Source: JACKCP01 sp050253255
Lineage (GTDB): Bacteria > Desulfobacterota > Desulfobacteria > Desulfobacterales > JACKCP01
Reading direction: 5' to 3'
Length of the DNA stretch: 6,391 bases
Assembly: GCA_050253255.1 (NCBI GenBank)
Contig: JBFWJK010000177.1
Coordinates: forward strand, 1 to 6,391
Made by a program: the position numbers and the translations under genes
In this document: one piece after another, positions 4,101-6,391 of the stretch
Layout: each line of letters starts with the position of its first letter
Position numbering within the stretch: position 1 is the stretch's first letter
Notes under the pieces: model-generated
Told to the model about the DNA's origin: nothing
Database searches by the model: none
What the model saw: the letters and a program-made list of their open reading frames with translations, nothing else

Positions 4101-6053
4101 ATGGAAAATCACAAAGAAGACCTGATAAGTTTCCTTTCAAACGTTCCTTTGTTTTCATCAGTTACAAACGATCAGCTTGAAGAAATTGCTTCATTTTTCA
4201 CTCCTGAATTTTATGCAAAAAATGAAGAAATCTGCACTCAGGGAGAAGAGGGTGATTCCATGTTCGTTATTTATTCAGGGCTTGTTTCGATTTATAATAA
4301 TATAAACGGAAAAGAACTCTTTGCAACAGAACTTGAAAGAGGCGATTTTTTTGGAGAGCTGGCTCTTCTTTCAGATGCACCCCGTAATGCAACAGCCAGG
4401 GTTTCTATAGATGCAAAGGTTTACCGTCTGAAAAGGAATGATTTTGAAAAGCTTATCAGTTCCAACAAGAGCATTGGCTTATACTTAAGCAGGTACTACG
4501 CCAGAAGAATCAACTCACAGGACAGGCAGGAAGCCGGGAAAAAGCCTGTTTTTTTCTCTCTTTCTTCAACTGCGAAAAATCTGGGTAATTCTTATTTTCT
4601 TTATACATGCGCTTACCATATTTCTACTGAGTCAAATAAAAAAATTCTGATCATCGAGCCGTATTTAAACTGCAGTGAACTTATGGATAATTATGGACTG
4701 AAAAGAACTGGTTGTCCTGTTCCTGAACTTTTCATGCTTATACCCGAAAAAATCTACAGTAGTGAAGATATCAACTGGTTTGTCCATGAAAGCGGTTTTT
4801 TTGTCTTAAATCTTTCACCAGGTTTTGATGATAAACTTTATTCAGCTGTTCCTCTGATTCTTGAACAGTTGAAAAAAAGTTTCAATGTTGTTTTTTTCAA
4901 TGTTTCTTCTTCTCTTGGTAAAATGGAAAAGCTTCTCATAAGGCTTTGTGATCAGACTTATGTTATTATATCAAATATATATGAGACTCTTGACTGTGTT
5001 GCCGGACATATTGGAAAAATTGAAAAAATTTTTGGTTCACGTGCTTTTCTGGGAAGGGTAAAAATTGGTGTAAGCCATCTGGAAGGCACAAGAGGAGTAG
5101 CAAGAGAAAAACTGAAAGAAATATTAAGCCTTGCAGAAACTCCTCAGATTTGGGTTGAAAGAACAGAAAAAGCCTTATTGGACAAAATAGATACAAAAAA
5201 ATACTTTCCTGTAAAAGGGCCCAGAGCTGTTGCAAGGGAGATTGCGGGAATACGGCTTGGGCTTGCTCTTGGTGCCGGAGCTGCAAGAGGGTTTGCCCAT
5301 ATCGGTATCCTGAAGGTTTTTGAAGATTGTGGAATTCATATAGATATGATCTCCGGGGCAAGTATGGGAGCTCTTGTTGGAGGGCTTTATGCAGCAAATC
5401 CGTCTACTGATGTTTTAAGGAAAAATACTATTGATCTTATAGCTTCAAAAAAAGATGCAAGAAAAAAAATATTTGATTATACCATTCCGGTTAAAGGACT
5501 TTTAAAAGGAGGCAAAGTTTCAAAGCTTATTGAAAAAGCTGTTGAAAAAGCAGATTTTCTCGATTTAAAAATACCTGCATTTATCTGTGGAGTTGATATT
5601 GAAAGCGGAGAAGAAATAATCTTTGAGACAGGTGATGTAACAGAAGCAATACGCTCAAGCATTTCAATTCCTGCTGTTTTTTCCCCGTACAGGTATAAAA
5701 ACAGATGGATGGTTGACGGTGCTCTTTTAAACCCTGTTCCTGTAGATATTCTTCTTAGAAAAGGTGCAGATATTGTAATTGCTGTGTGTATAGAAACAGG
5801 TTCAGACAGAGGGATTCATAATAAAGGGATTGATATTAAAGGGGTTGTTTCAAGAACAATAAGTATTGTTCATGGAAAAGCCACTAACGATTTTGTCCGT
5901 AAAGCGGATATAGTTCTTTACCCAGAAGTTTCAGGTTTTGGATGGGATGATTTTCATAAAGGAAAAAAAATTATGATAGCTGGAATGGAGGAGTGTATGA
6001 AAAAACTTCCTGAAATTTTAAAAATAATAAATGAAAAATCAACAGAAAATTGA
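4101..6053 (+). CDS. Cyclic-nucleotide-binding, MinD-like (degenerate) and patatin/NTE-type phospholipase fusion
   Basis: This 650-residue protein has three domains and no signal peptide. Residues 16-130 form a cNMP-binding domain; its phosphate-binding cassette (GDFFGELALL at 81-90, then SDAPRNATAR at 91-100) keeps Glu86 and Arg95, which contact ribose and cyclic phosphate in CAP and PKA, so nucleotide binding is plausible. Residues 148 to about 360 align by eye with MinD/ParA ATPases: a FFSLSS strand, a P-loop position reading AKNLGNSY, KILIIEP at 181-187, FNVVFFNVSS at 261-270 and CDQTYVIIS at 283-291. The Walker lysines and acidic residues are replaced, so ATP hydrolysis is unlikely. Residues 385-560 form a patatin domain of the NTE/RssA type with the oxyanion GAGAARG (391-397), nucleophile Ser421 in GASMG (419-423) and catalytic Asp539 in DGA (539-541), all intact. 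Relatives (human NTE, mycobacterial Rv2565) hydrolyse lysophospholipids or other esters at membranes. The middle domain may mediate partner or membrane contact (inference). The TIGR03790-like gene follows after 12 nt. Confidence 0.92.
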   Translation: MENHKEDLISFLSNVPLFSSVTNDQLEEIASFFTPEFYAKNEEICTQGEEGDSMFVIYSGLVSIYNNINGKELFATELERGDFFGELALLSDAPRNATARVSIDAKVYRLKRNDFEKLISSNKSIGLYLSRYYARRINSQDRQEAGKKPVFFSLSSTAKNLGNSYFLYTCAYHISTESNKKILIIEPYLNCSELMDNYGLKRTGCPVPELFMLIPEKIYSSEDINWFVHESGFFVLNLSPGFDDKLYSAVPLILEQLKKSFNVVFFNVSSSLGKMEKLLIRLCDQTYVIISNIYETLDCVAGHIGKIEKIFGSRAFLGRVKIGVSHLEGTRGVAREKLKEILSLAETPQIWVERTEKALLDKIDTKKYFPVKGPRAVAREIAGIRLGLALGAGAARGFAHIGILKVFEDCGIHIDMISGASMGALVGGLYAANPSTDVLRKNTIDLIASKKDARKKIFDYTIPVKGLLKGGKVSKLIEKAVEKADFLDLKIPAFICGVDIESGEEIIFETGDVTEAIRSSISIPAVFSPYRYKNRWMVDGALLNPVPVDILLRKGADIVIAVCIETGSDRGIHNKGIDIKGVVSRTISIVHGKATNDFVRKADIVLYPEVSGFGWDDFHKGKKIMIAGMEECMKKLPEILKIINEKSTEN

Positions 6054-6065
6054 AACGGATATAAA

Positions 6066-6391
6066 ATGAGAAAAATGTTAACATATTCATTGTTGCTATA
6101 CTGTGCTCTGCCTTCGCTTGCTTTTGCACTTATGCCGGAAGAAGTGCTTGTTCTTGCAAATAAAAACGCTGCAAAAAGTGAAGGTATTGCAAAATATTAC
6201 ATGGAAAAAAGAAATATTCCTGAAAAAAATCTTCTGACACTCTGGATTACTGATAAAGAAACCTGTTCAAGGGAAGATTTTGAAAAAAAAGTCATTCCTC
6301 CGGTTAGAAGGTTTCTTGAAAAAAATGAAAATATAAGATGTATTGTGTCTGTTTACGGCCTTCCATTAAAAATATCATCACCAGAATTTAA
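6066..6391 (+). CDS. N-terminal part of a TIGR03790-type exported protein of unknown function; cut by the window edge
   Basis: The frame opens at 6066 and stays open to the last base, giving 108 residues with no stop in the window. A signal peptide is clear: MRKML, a hydrophobic core and ALPSLAFA ending near residue 21. The mature start (LMPEEVLVLANKNAAKSEGI at 22-41, AKYYMEKRNIPEKNLL at 42-57, then a CSREDFEKKVIPPVRRFL stretch at 67-84 and IVSVYGLPLKI at 93-103) matches what I recall of TIGR03790: a V-L-V-x-x-N strand, S-x-x-IA-x-YY-x-x-KR-x-IP-x-x-N, and a late K/Y-G-x-PL-x-I element. The family is found in Deltaproteobacteria, Acidobacteria and Planctomycetes; its role is not established. 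A weak GGA (6057-6059) lies 6 nt upstream of the ATG. With a 12-nt gap and no terminator it is probably on the phospholipase transcript. Only a quarter to a third of the usual protein is likely to be visible. Confidence 0.8.
   Translation, partial: MRKMLTYSLLLYCALPSLAFALMPEEVLVLANKNAAKSEGIAKYYMEKRNIPEKNLLTLWITDKETCSREDFEKKVIPPVRRFLEKNENIRCIVSVYGLPLKISSPEF

Noticed and set aside
4966..5397. Reverse open frame of 143 codons opposite the phospholipase gene
   Set aside because: Its product is a Leu/Gln/Phe/Pro-rich string typical of antisense reading of a coding gene, and the forward gene has intact catalytic motifs across the same bases.
5477..5662. Reverse open frame of 61 codons opposite the patatin domain
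   Set aside because: It is a shadow of the patatin coding sequence with no ribosome binding site and no recognisable features.

Overview
The window is AT-rich bacterial DNA (roughly one third G+C). It holds four complete forward genes, one forward gene cut by the right edge, and the start of a reverse-strand gene, apparently broken, at the left edge. Gene content fits a Gram-negative, AT-rich member of the Desulfobacterota (sulfate-reducer type): a TIGR03790-type exported protein, a cyclic-nucleotide-binding/patatin phospholipase, and periplasmic and membrane proteins with didermal signal peptides. This taxonomic guess comes from gene content only and is tentative.

Layout. (1) Positions 1-117, reverse: the N-terminus of an M55-type D-aminopeptidase (DppA-like), interrupted by two in-frame stop codons. 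(2) Positions 155-3802, forward: a tightly packed three-gene unit. It runs from a polytopic membrane protein made of three VanZ-like repeats, to a CapA-type metallophosphatase starting 1 nt after the VanZ stop, to a signal-peptide-bearing parallel beta-helix protein with a C-terminal membrane anchor (TAATG overlap). (3) Positions 3803-4100: a 298-nt non-coding stretch with two hairpins and several sigma-70-like promoter candidates. (4) Positions 4101-6053: a three-domain protein with an intact cNMP-binding domain, a MinD/ParA-like middle domain whose catalytic motifs all look lost, and an intact patatin/NTE phospholipase domain. (5) From 6066 to the right edge: the first 108 residues of a TIGR03790-like secreted protein, 12 nt downstream of the phospholipase and so probably co-transcribed.

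How the genes may work together. VanZ-like, CapA-like and beta-helix proteins are all tied in other organisms to the cell envelope or surface polysaccharide. Their one-base spacing suggests one transcript and a shared job at the inner membrane and periplasm, but no substrate can be read from the sequence. The second unit pairs a probable nucleotide-responsive, membrane-lipid-directed serine hydrolase with an exported protein of unknown function.

The items most worth following up are the degenerate MinD-like domain in the phospholipase, the triple VanZ repeat with conserved E-x8-R-x5-D/N spacing, and the doubly interrupted M55 reading frame. I see no CRISPR array, tRNA, rRNA, insertion sequence or obvious defence system.
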